From the NCBI GenBank assembly GCA_036346225.1, contig JARFIW010001178.1, forward strand, positions 1,802,917-1,866,916: a DNA stretch of 64,000 bases, given 5' to 3'. The translations under genes and the position numbers were made by a program. The notes beneath the pieces were generated by a model. The model did not search any database, was not told the DNA's origin, and saw only the letters and a program-made list of their open reading frames with translations. This DNA comes from Platerodrilus igneus. Taxonomy: Eukaryota; Arthropoda; Insecta; Coleoptera; Lycidae. Of this stretch, positions 35,480 to 47,789 are shown in pieces (position 1 is the first letter of the stretch; each line of letters begins with the position of its first letter).

Positions 35480-36720
35480 ACTTAGTAATAAACAACTTCG
35501 ACCTCTCAGTCCTTTCCTTGACAGTGATGGGTTGTTAAGGGTGGGCGGCCGGTTGCGAAATGCAGACGTATCTTATGATACAAAATTTCCATTTGCTACT
35601 TCCTCGGTCACACCGGGTGACAGAGCTCATTATTCGAGATTGCCATACGAAATATTTACACCCTGGACTTAGAACTACTCATTTTTTGTTAGTACAAAAT
35701 TTTTGGATTCTGTCTGCAAAAAGGGCTATTCAACAGTGCCTAAACTCTTGTATTCGATGTTTTCGTCAAAAACCTATTTCGCTATGCCCTCCTATGGGCG
35801 ACTTGCCCCCCGCTAGACTTACTGCCGGTAAAGCGTTTCTACATACTGGGGTAGACTACGGTGGACCCTTTTCTATCACCATGAATCGTATTAGAGGTGC
35901 CAAATCATTGAAAGCTTATGTTTGTTTATTTGTTTGTCTTAGTACAAAAGCGATACATCTGGAGTTGGCATCAAACCTATCTAAAGAGGCCTTTATTGCA
36001 GCTTTACGGCGGTTTGTAGCACGTAGAGGTAAATGCTTGCAAATTCATAGTGACTGTGGAACAAATTTTATCGGAGCATCTCGGGAACTAATCGAATATA
36101 TGAAGCAGTCATCTGAAACGGAAGGTATTCACTTTGTTTTAATCCTCCGTCGGCTCCTCACTTTGGGGAATGTGGGAAGCTGGGATAAAATCTGTAAAGT
36201 CCCATCTCAAGAAGGTGGTAGGCGAACAAATTCTCTCGTACGAAGAATTTAACACCATTCTAGTTCAAATTGAAGCCATCTTAAACTCCAGACCTTTATG
36301 TCCAATGAGTAACGATCCCACTGATTTTTCATTCTTAAGTCCTGGTCATTTTCTGAACGTAGAACCAGTGTCTGTCATTCCCGACCCTAATGTCTTAGAT
36401 CTGAAACTATCTTCCTTAAATCGTTGGCAACTGGTTCAACGTATTCAGCAATCATTTTGGAAACGGTGGCATTTGGAGTACCTACACACTTCAACAGAAA
36501 ACCAAATGGTTTTCTGCTAATTATTCGTTAATGGTGGGAACGTTGGTGTTGATTCAGGATACTCAAGTGTCTCCATTACAGTGGAAAATGGGACGTATAC
36601 ATACGTTGCATTATGGAAAGGACAATGTTTGTCGTGTGGCTACCGTGGCAACATCCCAGGGACTATTTAAAAGGCCCGTGGTAAAATTGTGCCCTCTCCC
36701 CATTTCAGAGGCAACTTAGT
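35480..36720 (+). pseudogene. BEL/Pao integrase
   Basis: The zinc-binding HHCC part reads CHTKYLHPGLRTTHFLL and CLNSCIRCFRQKP. The catalytic core has HTGVDYGGPF (D), IHSDCGTNFIGASREL (D), a frame change near 36150, then MWEAGIKSVKSHL (E) and ILNSRPLCPM. SPGHFLNVEP precedes the C-terminal domain, which lies in a third frame (36531-36719) with VGTLVLIQD and LQWKMGRIHTL. The core residues D, D and E are present. Confidence 0.9.
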
Positions 36721-36829
36721 ATTATAGTTAGTATATTAGGGTAAGTTAACTTTTAAATTTACGGTTATATATATATATATATTTTTTTTTTGCTCGTTTA
36801 GACACACTTAGAAAATAAGTTCCTAATAC

Positions 36830-36847
36830 TTATTTTGGTGGGCGGTA
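36830..36847 (+). promoter_or_regulatory. Probable polypurine tract
   Basis: GGTGGGCGG sits directly before the 3' LTR, where plus-strand priming occurs in LTR elements. It is short and imperfect. Confidence 0.4.
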
Positions 36848-37219
36848 TGTTAAGGCTTTATAAGTATTTTGGTTGTAGTGTAGTATGCCAATCACAATTA
36901 ATTTAAGTCCTTAAACTATTCCACCTAGAAACCCTCCATTATCCCTACCTTTAGTGCAACGACATAAAAGGGTTGGTAATGTACGAGTGGACGACAATTC
37001 AACTTCGTTCTCGCTTGGCTTTGGTTCGTGATTTAGTTCGGTGCATCGAGCATCAGTAATTAGCAACAATTAGTGAACATTATACATACAGTCCATAATT
37101 ATCTGATAGCAGTGCAAGTACAATCAACCACTACAACCAGTGAAAGGTAGGTGATATATTCCTTTAAATTATCATTTCCTTTGTGTGATTGTAAATGCAA
37201 ATTAACATTTTGATTAACA
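36848..37219 (+). repeat. 3' LTR of the BEL/Pao element
   Basis: 372 bases, identical to the 5' LTR except for one missing C in the ATTCCACC stretch. In sense orientation it could supply a promoter or a transcript end inside the host intron. Confidence 0.95.
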
Positions 37220-37224
37220 TTATA

Positions 37225-37259
37225 ACTTTCTATATGGGTAATACACTCTTAGCTTTGCT

Positions 37260-37303
<44 letters not shown>

Positions 37304-37898
37304 TGCCTTTAAATTGATAACTTGAAGTTGATAGTTTAAAATGTCAAAATGATGTAATTATTTTTTGGGATATTTCCTTCAATTGATACGTAAATATTAA
37401 AAATCCATCTGCATTTATTGTTTACGTTTCGGTTTATTTAAAACCTTAATCATAACCTAACACATTACAAATAGAAACAGTTACAAAGTCAAAAGTACTT
37501 ACAATAAAAACTTGAATTAAATTATAAAAACTTTACATGCCATATCGATTTTGAATATATTTTATGTAGCTGTCATTTAATAACTACTAGATACATTTGT
37601 GTTTTGGTCTTGAAAGGTATTTTATGTGTGTAACAGAAAACTTTATAACAGAACAGAAGTGAAATTTTTGTTTTTGTGAATTTTTTTAAAACTGTATAGA
37701 TATGTGTATATAGTGTTTAAATTTTGTGTGTCTTGTTTGTTGTTAATACTGTCATTTAGTTGTTGAATATGAAATGCTTCTAAGAATAGTCTATTTTTAT
37801 AATTGTTCTCAATTTCTAAAATTTCAACATTGTCGTAGTTCGGTGAGTGGAGTGTGTTCACTACGTGTGTTGTCAATGCACAAAATGTTTTTTTTAAT

Positions 37899-37946
<48 letters not shown>

Positions 37947-39480
37947 TTTGAAGTGTTAGTGATAGCTAAAAGGGTATAAAGATTATTTTGTTTGAAGGTT
38001 GTGTATATGCCAAGGTTGTGTATAAGCCAAATATCAGATCACGTAACTGAAAATTTTGTGTTTGCCGTACTTTACAAATGTTAAAGTATTTGAAGTATAT
38101 TAGTCAAAGTAGAAGTGCCAAGACGTAAAACAATGACTTGATGACATGAGAAAGCACAGTATTCAAGGATTTATACTAAGCTGTACGTTAATAAGCCAAA
38201 GAATGTACATTTGCTGATCGGAAAACCGGATGCGTCTGTAGAAGTTCCACTATTCACCACACAGAGCCAGGTTTATATGTGAAACATTTCGGCACTTATT
38301 TAGTAGAATCAACCTTTGGACAAACTTGTAGTATCAAAATTATAAGTGAAAATATTGTCAAAGCTGATTGAAGGATGACGTGGTCATATGAACCAATGAT
38401 TGAACATTTAAAATTGTAAAGTGTAAAAGATGAACTATAGGTATTAGTGACACAAACTAGTTGGGACGATTTAATTGGATGGGGGATTTGTAAAATGTAT
38501 AAAGAGTAGGCATAATTTAAAAGGTGGTATCACCTAGGTAAACATAAATAACAGTTCGATTAAAATATTTTTATAACAAGACGTGTTTTTGTATACTGCG
38601 CTAATTTGAATATTAAAAAGAGTAAATAAATTATTTTGAAAAGTTCAAGTCTTTAATTGAAACAAAGAAGAGTATAGATAAGTGAGTGTAATAATAATAA
38701 TAGTAAAGATGGGTAGAAAGTTGTAAGAGTGGATTGGAGCGACATTGAAACAGGCGGAATTAATATTGGATGTTTGGAACGAGTTGGATTAAGGCAAAAA
38801 GGAATTGGATTGGATTTATTAGACTGAAGGAGAAACTACTTGGAATGATTTGGATAGTGCATTGCGGATAGATTGGTATTGAGTGGAAACTAGAAAGGAG
38901 CATAGAATTGGAACGAGCAGATTAAAGAAAGGATAGCGTTGGATTAGCAGGAGTATTATACGGAAAGAAGGCATAAATATAGGAAAATTAGCGCGGGGGA
39001 AGTAAAATTGCAAGGTATTCAAAATTCTAAATTTGGTCATTATTTATAGATTTGGGTGAATATCAAAATTAAGTATAGCAAAACCTGGTGTCTGGAAAGC
39101 AGAGGAGCCATAGTGATAGTGCCACGCAGTGTGAAGACCCATCCGGTGATTGAGATTTTGAGCCAGAGTTCAGAGAGGCCTACAGCGGCGTAAATCGGGT
39201 GAGTACTGTGTTTTTGATACGTCAAAGTCAAATTGGTAAGAGTAATTGATTTGGCACAAGGATACGTGGATCTGCTTATTAAAACTTTGGCTTATACGAA
39301 TATAAGGTTACAAGTACTAAAATAAAGGTAGTGCAGTTTGGTTGGTGTAGTGACCATCTACCTATCACTGAACCCACGGTAGTTAGGTGTGGATACCCTG
39401 AGAAGGCGAGTTTCAATAGTCGAAGCATATTCATATAGTTTTGTTTTGTAGACCGACCAAACTTAGTTAAAGCACGAAAT
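37225..39480 (+). other. Intronic sequence with TA microsatellites; no gene recognised
   Basis: Contains TA runs at about 37264-37300 and 37904-37934. The frames 37643-37876 (minus), 37774-37959, 38819-39040 (minus) and 39040-39231 (minus) show no family signal, and two of them run through or beside microsatellite DNA. Confidence 0.55.
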
Positions 39481-39753
39481 ATGAGTCAAAATTTTCACAC
39501 AGTCAAGTATATAAAAATTGTAAATAAATAAACCATAGTTTAAAGTAAATATCATATAAATAAAAAGAGATGGGGGTGAGCATAAGAATATATATATATA
39601 TATATATATATATTTTACACAGTCAAGTATATAAAAATTGTAAATAAATAAACCATAGTTTAAAGTAAATATCATATAAATAAAAAGAGATGGGGGTGAG
39701 CATAAGAATATATATATATATATAAGATATATATATAAAACTTAATATCAAAA

Positions 39754-39830
<77 letters not shown>

Positions 39831-39993
39831 TCAAAATTTTCACACAGTCAAGTATATAAAATTGTAAATAAATAAACCATAGTTTAAAGTAAATATCATA
39901 TAAATAAAAAAGAGATGGTGAGCATATATATATATATATATTATCTTATAACTATGGTTTATTTATTACAATTTTATATATTACTGAAAATTT

Positions 39994-40035
<42 letters not shown>

Positions 40036-40074
40036 CACACACACACACACACACACTATTTTGATATTAAGTTT
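39481..40074. repeat. Compound repeat: three ~120-base direct units and an inverted arm with TG/TA microsatellites
   Basis: Units starting near 39481, 39605 and 39828 share the core TCACACAGTCAAGTATATAA ... ACCATAGTTTAAAGTAAAT. From 39738 (AAACTTAATATCAAAATAGTG, then TG and TA runs) the sequence is mirrored at 39950-40074 (ACTATGGTTTATTTATTA ... TA and AC runs ... CACTATTTTGATATTAAGTTT). The arms are about 125-150 bases around a centre near 39920. The arm ends coincide with the ends of a possible fold-back element. Confidence 0.75.
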
Positions 40075-40079
40075 CTTTT

Positions 40080-42459
40080 GTACAGATCATTGTTGTTAAA
40101 ACACTTTTTAATGCATTATTGAATATTATATGGCATAGTGTAGAATAATGTGAGAGTGTATCGATATTCTGCGAAATAAAGGAAATCATGCTACCCAAGT
40201 CGAGTAAACGAGAAATTTCTGAAAAGAACCAGTGCGATCAGCAATCACTTGAATGGTGGAGAGTAACACAACTGAAGGTTTGGCGAGATAATTAAATAAG
40301 ACAACAGTCCACTACTGCTAGACGATGTGAACATTTCCTCAGAAGCAAGAGGAGCAGATGGCTTATAGCGGTCATGAGGAGCGGAACTAGTAGCAGACGA
40401 AACTGTATAGGTAGCTGGAAAGGGCTCAAATAAGCCTTGTTACTAGTAGCAGTAGCGGGCTTAGATGAAATGCGGTGAAAATGCAATAAAGAATGACGAC
40501 GTTCATTACATTGGTGTCAGGAAATAGTGGACTTACACTTAATCAAAACGTGTGAACTATTAAGTCAGTTGATACAAAGTTTATGTTTTATGACAAACGT
40601 GTAGCGATCTGGTGGAGAAAGTTTAGCCAAATCTTTACAATGATAGAGATTATGATCTAGATGACAAGGTGGGGACCTAATGACATTAGGACTGGTACAT
40701 ACTAACATGGAAACAGCGTAGTCTTTTTAAAGTAAGCAATTGTTATGCTTTATTTTGTAAAGCTACAACAAGTAGTTTCGGGATTTTATATTATTCCTGT
40801 TTTAAATGGTTAACAAGTATGGTTGTAGATATAAAAGTGTATTTGTAAATATTTAATTTGTATTTAATCAAATTTAGTATTAAACAAACAAAACGGTATT
40901 GTATTATTTTATTGTACTATTGCTCTACTACATTAAGATAGGTAAAAGTCTTCTTAAGCTAGTTCATTTAAAATTATATATGCCGGAAGTAGCAAGCTCT
41001 TTTTGGAGTGTTTTGCAGTTACATGCAATCCTAAAAATATAAAAATCAGTTACTATTTACGATTAATTTTTGTATTACTTTTCGAGTGCATCTCATAAAT
41101 TTTACGTTTAATTGCATCTGTATTTACCTTTTACAATGTGTAAGAAATTCTTTTAGTTTTGAAAAACTTATATATTTGCAATTTGAGCTAAATGTAAAAA
41201 CGTAAATACAACAAAAAAGCAAAAACTATGTGAAAGGACAACAAAAAGTGACAGGAAACTAAAATTATTTATAGGTTATAATAATACATAAATATTAGTT
41301 ATAACAGACATACGTTTTGATGCTGCCATAGTAATCTTTAAAAGACGTACTTCTTTCCTATCCATCCTTTTTAGCACAGAGTAGTTACATATACTGACAA
41401 AGACAATGCAGTTTACATTATCATTTCTAATAATGTATCGCGGTGAGTCATAGGTCAGCTTAAATGGTTTTGACTATAGTTTTATTTATTACTTAGAACT
41501 TAATAGAATAGAACTTTTATTGGTAGATAAAATACACTAATGGGTAAGAAATTTAGCAAAGCTGATTTTCAATTCCTCCTTTGCAGTATAAAACATGTAT
41601 GCGTACAAAAACAAATACGACATGTTGTAGATGATTAATTTTGTATATGCATATTTAATACTAAGTTCTTTTCTGCTTCTTTTTGTCTTTGTACAGAATG
41701 TGTTTTTGTTTTTTGTTGCTGAATATATCTTGATACTTATTAAATATTAGCAAAGCTACATATGCAGAGCAACATTTATATTTAATGATGACATGGCATC
41801 TAGTGTTTTATTTTAATCATAATTTTTAGTTTCACATTTTTAGCAATGTTTATTACAAAAAACAATGCATTTATTAATGAACAATAATACATTGTGTATT
41901 TTGTGAAATCTTTTATTTCAGCAGGTTACATGTATATGTAATTTATGTAGTTTTCATTGTTGCGACGTTTATTCTACTTAGACTAATGTGTTAACTAAAT
42001 ATTGTATTAAGTGTCCCAATTTAATTTAAGAAAATTTATTTTATTGCCTTTTAGTTATACATACTGCTTTAATTGAAATTAAATGTTATAAAAACTAAAG
42101 AATTAAAATATCATGCTTAATTAACGTTTATTGTTCATAAAATCTTAATATACAAAGTGTGCGTCCATCTTTATTCTGTCTGTTCAAAATTAATTTTTTT
42201 CCTTTCCTATCTGGTGTATATTTAAATCAACGCTAATATGCTTAGTGAATCATATTTAAAATTTATTATATATGGTTGTACGAGTCCATAATAATTATAT
42301 TTCAGCATACTGCATGAAAACTCTTTTTATATTATGAAAAGAGAGCTTCTTTATTGGAAGGTTGTTAAAGCAAGTTTGTTATTAATTAATATCGCTGTAT
42401 TTATTTTGAAGTTTGTAATTTTGCTACTTCTATTAATTACTCAATTTGGATTGTTTTAG
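40080..42459 (+). other. Last part of intron C-D; nothing recognised
   Basis: AT-rich sequence with no supported gene. The minus frame 40292-40486 shows no family likeness. Confidence 0.55.
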
Positions 42460-42656
42460 GTTCAGATGAAAATGTGGATGTTGGTTTATGTATGACTAAG
42501 AAAGGAGCGAAGATACAAGTAGAAGGAATACCCTTTCCAATACTAGAAAAAGTAGATCTATTTTTTATATGTGAACAATGTGGTAAGGTGTATTGGGATG
42601 GATCCCATTTCAGCAAAGCACTTTCTGGTAGATTACAAGGAATTGTACAAAAATGA
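42460..42656 (+). CDS. nbr: Exonuclease mut-7 homolog, last exon: second zinc-ribbon half and stop
   Basis: The acceptor TTGTTTTAG precedes GT, which completes a Cys codon with the single T from exon C (phase 1). It continues SDENVDVGLCMTKKGAKIQV, then FFICEQCGKVYWDGSHFSKA, the second CxxC and the YWxGSH block that closes Mut7-C domains, and stops at 42654-42656. The fit of phase and motif across a 13-kb intron is the main support for the gene model. A transcript ending early in that intron would lose this half of the zinc site. Confidence 0.88.
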
Positions 42657-43456
42657 ACGAATGCCTTTCAATATAGGTCCTATGCAAAACTTGTTTTAAT
42701 TATTTTTATTATAAACATTTTATGCAAAGTAGTTTTGAAACAACACAAATTAATATATAACAATATTATATTAGACAATAATATTACCTTTGATATATGT
42801 TTATTAGGATTTTTGTAAAAAAATGTTTAATATTGTTAATGCATTGTTCTATTATAAAGTTTGTTAGCTTTCTAAGCAACTTGTATGTATATTATTGGAT
42901 AACCTTATTTACCAGAATGAAATTGTTTTTTAATAGTGTACATGCGTTTATCATCAAAGTGGATAAAACCGTCTCTAGCTTGTTTTTTATTCTGTATCGT
43001 GTGTTTAATCTGTATTATATAACTGCTGCGTTATTATTTTTTCTGTAAAAGTTTATGGAAATTCTAACTAAAAACTTTTACTAAAAATTGAGTATTGATG
43101 CTATAAAGCTATCATCTGAAACAAAAAAAGGTTATTATTTACATCTTTTGTTCAAATGCATGCAGGTTGTAATTGTGGAATTTTTTATTGCTGGTTACAA
43201 TATGCCATGAGATTATTGGGTGCTGAACTCATAATCGCATTTATGAAAGACTATTATCCAAACTGACACTATAATTTATTGTTAAAGATAATATGTAATT
43301 TACAATACAATTTTTTTGTTTTAGCAGGCAAAAGCATACTACCATCAACGATAAACTTATTGTTTACACCTCTGTATAATATTTATTAATTATAAGTAGT
43401 AATACTTTCAAATTACAAGTTCCTCGCCAATCGCTGTGTATATAATTTTGAATAAA
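42657..43456 (+). other. Probable 3' UTR region
   Basis: No other gene follows directly. AATAAA occurs at 43451-43456 and is one possible polyadenylation signal, but AT-rich DNA offers others. The frame 42797-43048 looks like chance. Confidence 0.35.
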
Positions 43457-44170
43457 ATTAATTTTCTATTGAAGGGATTATTGTTCATAGTAACAAATCT
43501 AAGATGCATGTACGCCTTACAACCAAACTTATGGAAATTTTATAAAAGGAAATTATATATTTTAATAAATTAAATATCTATTAAAGTTTATATTAGTTTG
43601 TACTGTTAACATTTCTCAAATAAATTCGATTATCTCGAAAACTAAATGAGATATCGAAAAGTGTATAGCATATTTGTAATCAGCGTAAAAACTAAACAAG
43701 GTACATATATATCATTTATTGTATCATTATGGGAATATGGCAGTGGACGATGACGGTGGCGACGACGACTTAGCGATTATATTAACCTAACTTACTTCGT
43801 AAGTTTGGTTGAAAATCACAATAAACCTATTATGTTAGTCCAATCAAATTTTGCATGCCAGTTGCTGGCATTTATATTTTTCCTTTCCTTCCCTGCCTAC
43901 ATTTCATCCCCACCTTTATCTTGCATTTTAATGGATGTGTTAGTAATGCAATGATGGTGCTTTCAACATTGAGGAGGTTTCTATTTAAGTTTAATTCAGC
44001 AGACATTTTATTTATCATTTATAAACGATACAGTTCAGTCAAGTTTTAGGCCCGGCACAATGGCATGGAAAATAGCAAATGTTTTCCGAAGAGAAACGAG
44101 CATGCACAAGCATACCATATATGTTAGGAGTATCACAAATTCAAATTATACAAAAATTAATAGCAATTTT

Positions 44171-44794
44171 TAGGGTTCCGTGTACTTTATAAGGTATAAC
44201 CGAACCTTTATAAGTTCACTCTGTCCGTCTGTCACGGAGCTTTTCTCGAAAACTATGTGACGTAGGAATTTGAAATTTGGCAAATATATCGAGAGTCGGA
44301 AAATAGAACAAAATATTTTTAGATTAAAATGGTCGGAGTTAATTTGGTCAAAAGAAAAAAGTTTTAATAAATATATCGTGTGAGGTATCATTTGAAAGAG
44401 GATTCTAAAAGGCTTCTAAAAATTTTTTTTTATAATTTTCAGTCCAGTAGTCTTCATGATATAGCTCAAAATATGCCAAAAATGACCGTCACACCCCGCC
44501 CCCTGTTCTCCTACATTTCCAAAACAAATTTTGATTTTAATAGGGATAGTAGCTATTGAGTCATAGATTATCGGAAAACTGCAGGTTTTTTGACAGTGTA
44601 GTAGTTGCTGGAAAAAATTTTTTAAACACAGTAATAGATAACGTATTTACTAATGTACCCGTACAATGTGGGACAATATATTCATTTTTCAGTTATCACA
44701 ATCAAATTGGGATAAGATTTAAATATACATAAAAAATAAAAACGGCTTAATTTGGTTTATTGATTGCCTACTGTAGTATTGGTACGGAACCCTA
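44171..44794. mobile_element. MITE-like element with TAGGGTTCCGT ends
   Basis: The left end TAGGGTTCCGTGTAC and the right end GGTACGGAACCCTA form inverted termini of about 12 bases. Inside, CTCTGTCCGTCTGTCACGGAG lies near the left end, as in a repeat very common in insect genomes (GGTTCCGT ... CCGTCTGTC). It has no coding capacity. The minus frame 44170-44391 inside it is not a gene. Confidence 0.65.
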
Positions 44795-45325
44795 ATAGTG
44801 CGAGCTCGACTCGTTCTTGGCTAACTTCTTATTAACATTCCACCCACTTACATTTTACCAAAGGAAAAATATATGCTTACCAATCATTAAGCATAAGAAC
44901 CTTTAGTTATAATGAAAATACAGCGAAATATCAACGATGTAAATATAAGTATTTTGTAGGACACAACCAATAATATTTGTACTACACGATAAATATGGCT
45001 ATATTAACTTGTGCACAATAGGACGTGTGCGGTGTTAACAACTAGCCCTTCCTGATTTTACTGTACATTCTTACAGGAGCAACTTCATTGATTCCATCGG
45101 CACCGTGGTGAAGCTCAATCATTCTATCATGTCTCCAACATGATGGTGGAGTATTGTCATCCTTATTGAACACTAATGTTTCAACTGCTACTTGGGATGA
45201 TATCACATAAAATTATGAATGCCACTCCAATTGTGGTATGTATTCTTTATTTCAATTTTTCATGTGCTTTGATGAACTCTTCGAATTGTTTTGAAAACTG
45301 AATTTATGTTCCTGTAGTTTAGACA

Positions 45326-45619
45326 AGGAGGCTTCGTGACGTAGTTGGTATACGTGTAACTACTATGCTTTAGGTACTAGGTTCAAATCCCGACACGTCC
45401 GCTTGAAAATGTTAGGCGAGCATTTTTCAGAAAAATATGCCCTCGTTGAGATGAAAGGTAAGATGGGGGTCCCATGTGTATTGTAACGCACGTTCAAGAT
45501 CCCTACCTTACTTGGAGCAAGGGTTCGGCAAAATTCAATATTTTCCAGGTTAAAGAAAAACTTGCTTCGTGGCCAATGTAGCACCTTCGGGTGGAGCATT
45601 GGAAAATCAAATATAGTGC
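45326..45619 (+). mobile_element. tRNA-derived SINE, copy 2 (older)
   Basis: A box-like GACGTAGTTGGTA and B box GGTTCAAATCC, then the same body as the other copies, more diverged. A 10-base duplication AGTTTAGACA flanks it (45316-45325, 45620-45629). It inserted directly in front of copy 3. Confidence 0.85.
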
Positions 45620-45629
45620 AGTTTAGACA

Positions 45630-45913
45630 GACGGTTCTGTGATTTACTTCATTTGCTTGTAGCTACTAAGCCTAAGGTTCTGGGTTTGATTCCTGATACT
45701 GGCTGCTTTAAAAATGTTAAACGAACATTTTTCACAAAAAAACACCCTCGTTCAGATGAGACATAAAATCTAGGTCTTGTGCGTGAATGTTGACACGCAC
45801 GTTAAAAATCCCTTTGCTTGGAATAGCAAGGGTTCGGCAAAATTTAAAATTTTAAGGTAAAAGATCTTGCTTCCTGGCGAATGTAGTACCCTCGACTGAA
45901 GCATTGAAGATCT
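45630..45913 (+). mobile_element. tRNA-derived SINE, copy 3 (oldest)
   Basis: The same head and body as copy 2 in the same direction, with more changes (B box region GGGTTTGATTCC). It abuts copy 2. Confidence 0.75.
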
Positions 45914-46276
45914 GCTAATTATAAGATGTGTAATTATTGTAAAAACCATATTATATTAATTATCGTGAGCGTGGATTCTTAATTGTTACACAGAATTAAA
46001 TAATAAAACTCGGTCTCGATTACATATAATGATACACTGTAAAGGTGATCACTACTATTTTCAGCACAAAACTCAAGGGTAAATTTGCTTATTACCTAAT
46101 TCAAATAAGCACTGTGCCACCAAATTATTAATTACCTGCAAAAATGATATTTATTATTTTAAATTTGCGACATTAAATCCTGATATGTACAGTCTAAAGT
46201 CTTTGTACTTGTCAAGAATTTTTACACTAATTCTAAAAGTGTTGTATGTTAGCTATTTTACGCATATGCACAATGT

Positions 46277-46585
46277 TTGAACCAGTATGTTTTTCTTTTG
46301 AATCCATCACTTCAACCGCAGTCTATTTTTAACCATCAGTTTTATCAGAAGTTAAATACACTTGTCATTGTTCTTATGTGCAAGTACAGTGTTGTCACAG
46401 TGAGTCATTCAATATTTATTGACAAGTCAAAACGTGTAATTAATCAGTCAATATCAAATATAAATAAATACATTAATCACATCAGAAGTTTATTCAAATC
46501 TGTGAAGGTTTGTCAAAGTCCATTAAACTGGTACTCGGCCGACAACCTCCAAACATATGGTGACCTCGGACGTGATTCTACCTAA
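46277..46585 (+). CDS. Hypothetical 102-codon ORF, not recognised
   Basis: The frame reads a mixed, fairly non-repetitive protein with LKVC-type Cys and a C-terminal WYSADNLQTYGDLGRDS. I know no family for it. It starts at a non-ATG-like position in my reading and has no clear neighbours or splice context, so it may be chance or an old transposon piece. Confidence 0.12.
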   Translation: MNQYVFLLNPSLQPQSIFNHQFYQKLNTLVIVLMCKYSVVTVSHSIFIDKSKRVINQSISNINKYINHIRSLFKSVKVCQSPLNWYSADNLQTYGDLGRDST

Positions 46586-47019
46586 CATCTACTCTAAATA
46601 AAATGGTAATCAAACTACATATCATCGCAAGGGAATCTGTATTATAGTGATTCGTACTTATAACATCCATCAATATGTGCATTAATTACAACACGTTTCT
46701 AAATGAAAATAAGATCATCCTCATATTTCAAATCAGTTTTAGCACAAAGCATTGCTTATAAATTCATATGCATTAGTGTAAGCAAGAGTGCTGTATTTCA
46801 AATCGAATGAGTAAAAATCCAGTTTCAATGTCACTGACTTTCCTGTTGCAACATTCTAAACATAAAGCAATGCAAATGATGTTTATACATAGTTTAAATG
46901 AGCAATTTTTTACATATGTAGTCCGCTGTTGTTTTCAAACAGCCATCAAGTAAGTGAATTATATCCCTTCCTGTTTTATTATCCCTCTGTATATAATTGT
47001 GTTTTATGTATAAAGTAAG

Positions 47020-47620
47020 CTATTAATACGCGAACGGTTAAGTAATGGGGGATCTTGAGAGTCGCAGGTTGCTTAACCCCTTCACATACCACTGAATATC
47101 AGTAAAATAGGCTATGTATTTAGAAAACAATTAAAGGGGTACCAAGCTGTATCTTACAAGAAAAAGCAGCAGTTATGTTCGAAGACAACAAACAGAAACA
47201 AGGAAAGAATTGAAAGGATATGGGTGAAGCACAGTACATTGTGACTGTGAAATAGGAGAAACAGACAGGAAAAAGGTGAAGCCTTTTGAAACGAAGTGTT
47301 TCAGATTTATGGCGATAGCTTGGACAGACAAGGTTAAAACAAAGTTTTATAAATAGAGGAGGAAAAATATCTGTGGAAAACAAAATATAGGAGAAGTAGA
47401 AGGGCAGGACACGTTCTAAGGCTATTGCGGAAGAGTGGGGGATATATTACAAGCAGAGGTAAGAAAAAGAGGTAAATGTAGACCTAGATTGGACTATTGT
47501 ATGCAGATAGCGAAAGATATGACCTCTGGGGTAATTTCAGGGAAGCATATAGCTTATCTCAGAATAGGAAACAACGATATCTAACCAGTTACAGGATTAG
47601 AGAAGTAATGACGACTAATA
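47020..47620 (+). mobile_element. RTE-derived chimeric unit 2
   Basis: The leader module (GGGGGATCTTGAGAG ... CACTGAATATCAG ... AACAATTAAAGGGG) is joined at about 47150 to RTE ORF2 C-terminal sequence (ACAAGAAAAAGCAGCAG ... ATAGGAGAAACAGACAGG). It ends in the RTE terminus (CAGGGAAGCATATAG ... TAGGAAACAACGATATC). Frames are dead. It corresponds to RTE sequence from about 57665 to 58140. Confidence 0.65.
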
Positions 47621-47789
47621 AAGAAAGTAATCCAAGCAAGTACCAAAATTCAGCTTTGTGACTATGCCAAATGTAGATTGTTAATGAGATATGACACGTT
47701 TAGCCCTGGAGAGTGCTCCGAAGATTACATCGAGGAATAAACTTGAAATACCTTGTTGCAAATACTGTTCATTGTACTTAAATTATTAT

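Larger units (their letters stand above)
30628..37219 (+). mobile_element. BEL/Pao LTR retrotransposon, full length, in sense inside the host intron
   Basis: Two LTRs (30628-31000 and 36848-37219), TG...CA type with ends TGTTAAGG/GATTAACA, flank an internal region with gag, protease, RT, RNase H and integrase in BEL/Pao order. A 5-base target duplication TTATA is at 30623-30627 and 37220-37224, the usual BEL/Pao size. The LTRs differ by a single inserted C, so insertion is recent. The coding region nevertheless has at least seven frame changes, mostly one-base indels. Confidence 0.95.

Noticed and set aside
37774..37959. ORF with a long Ile-Tyr run
   Set aside because: The run is a translated TA microsatellite; the same applies to 39463-39675 and 60198-60386.
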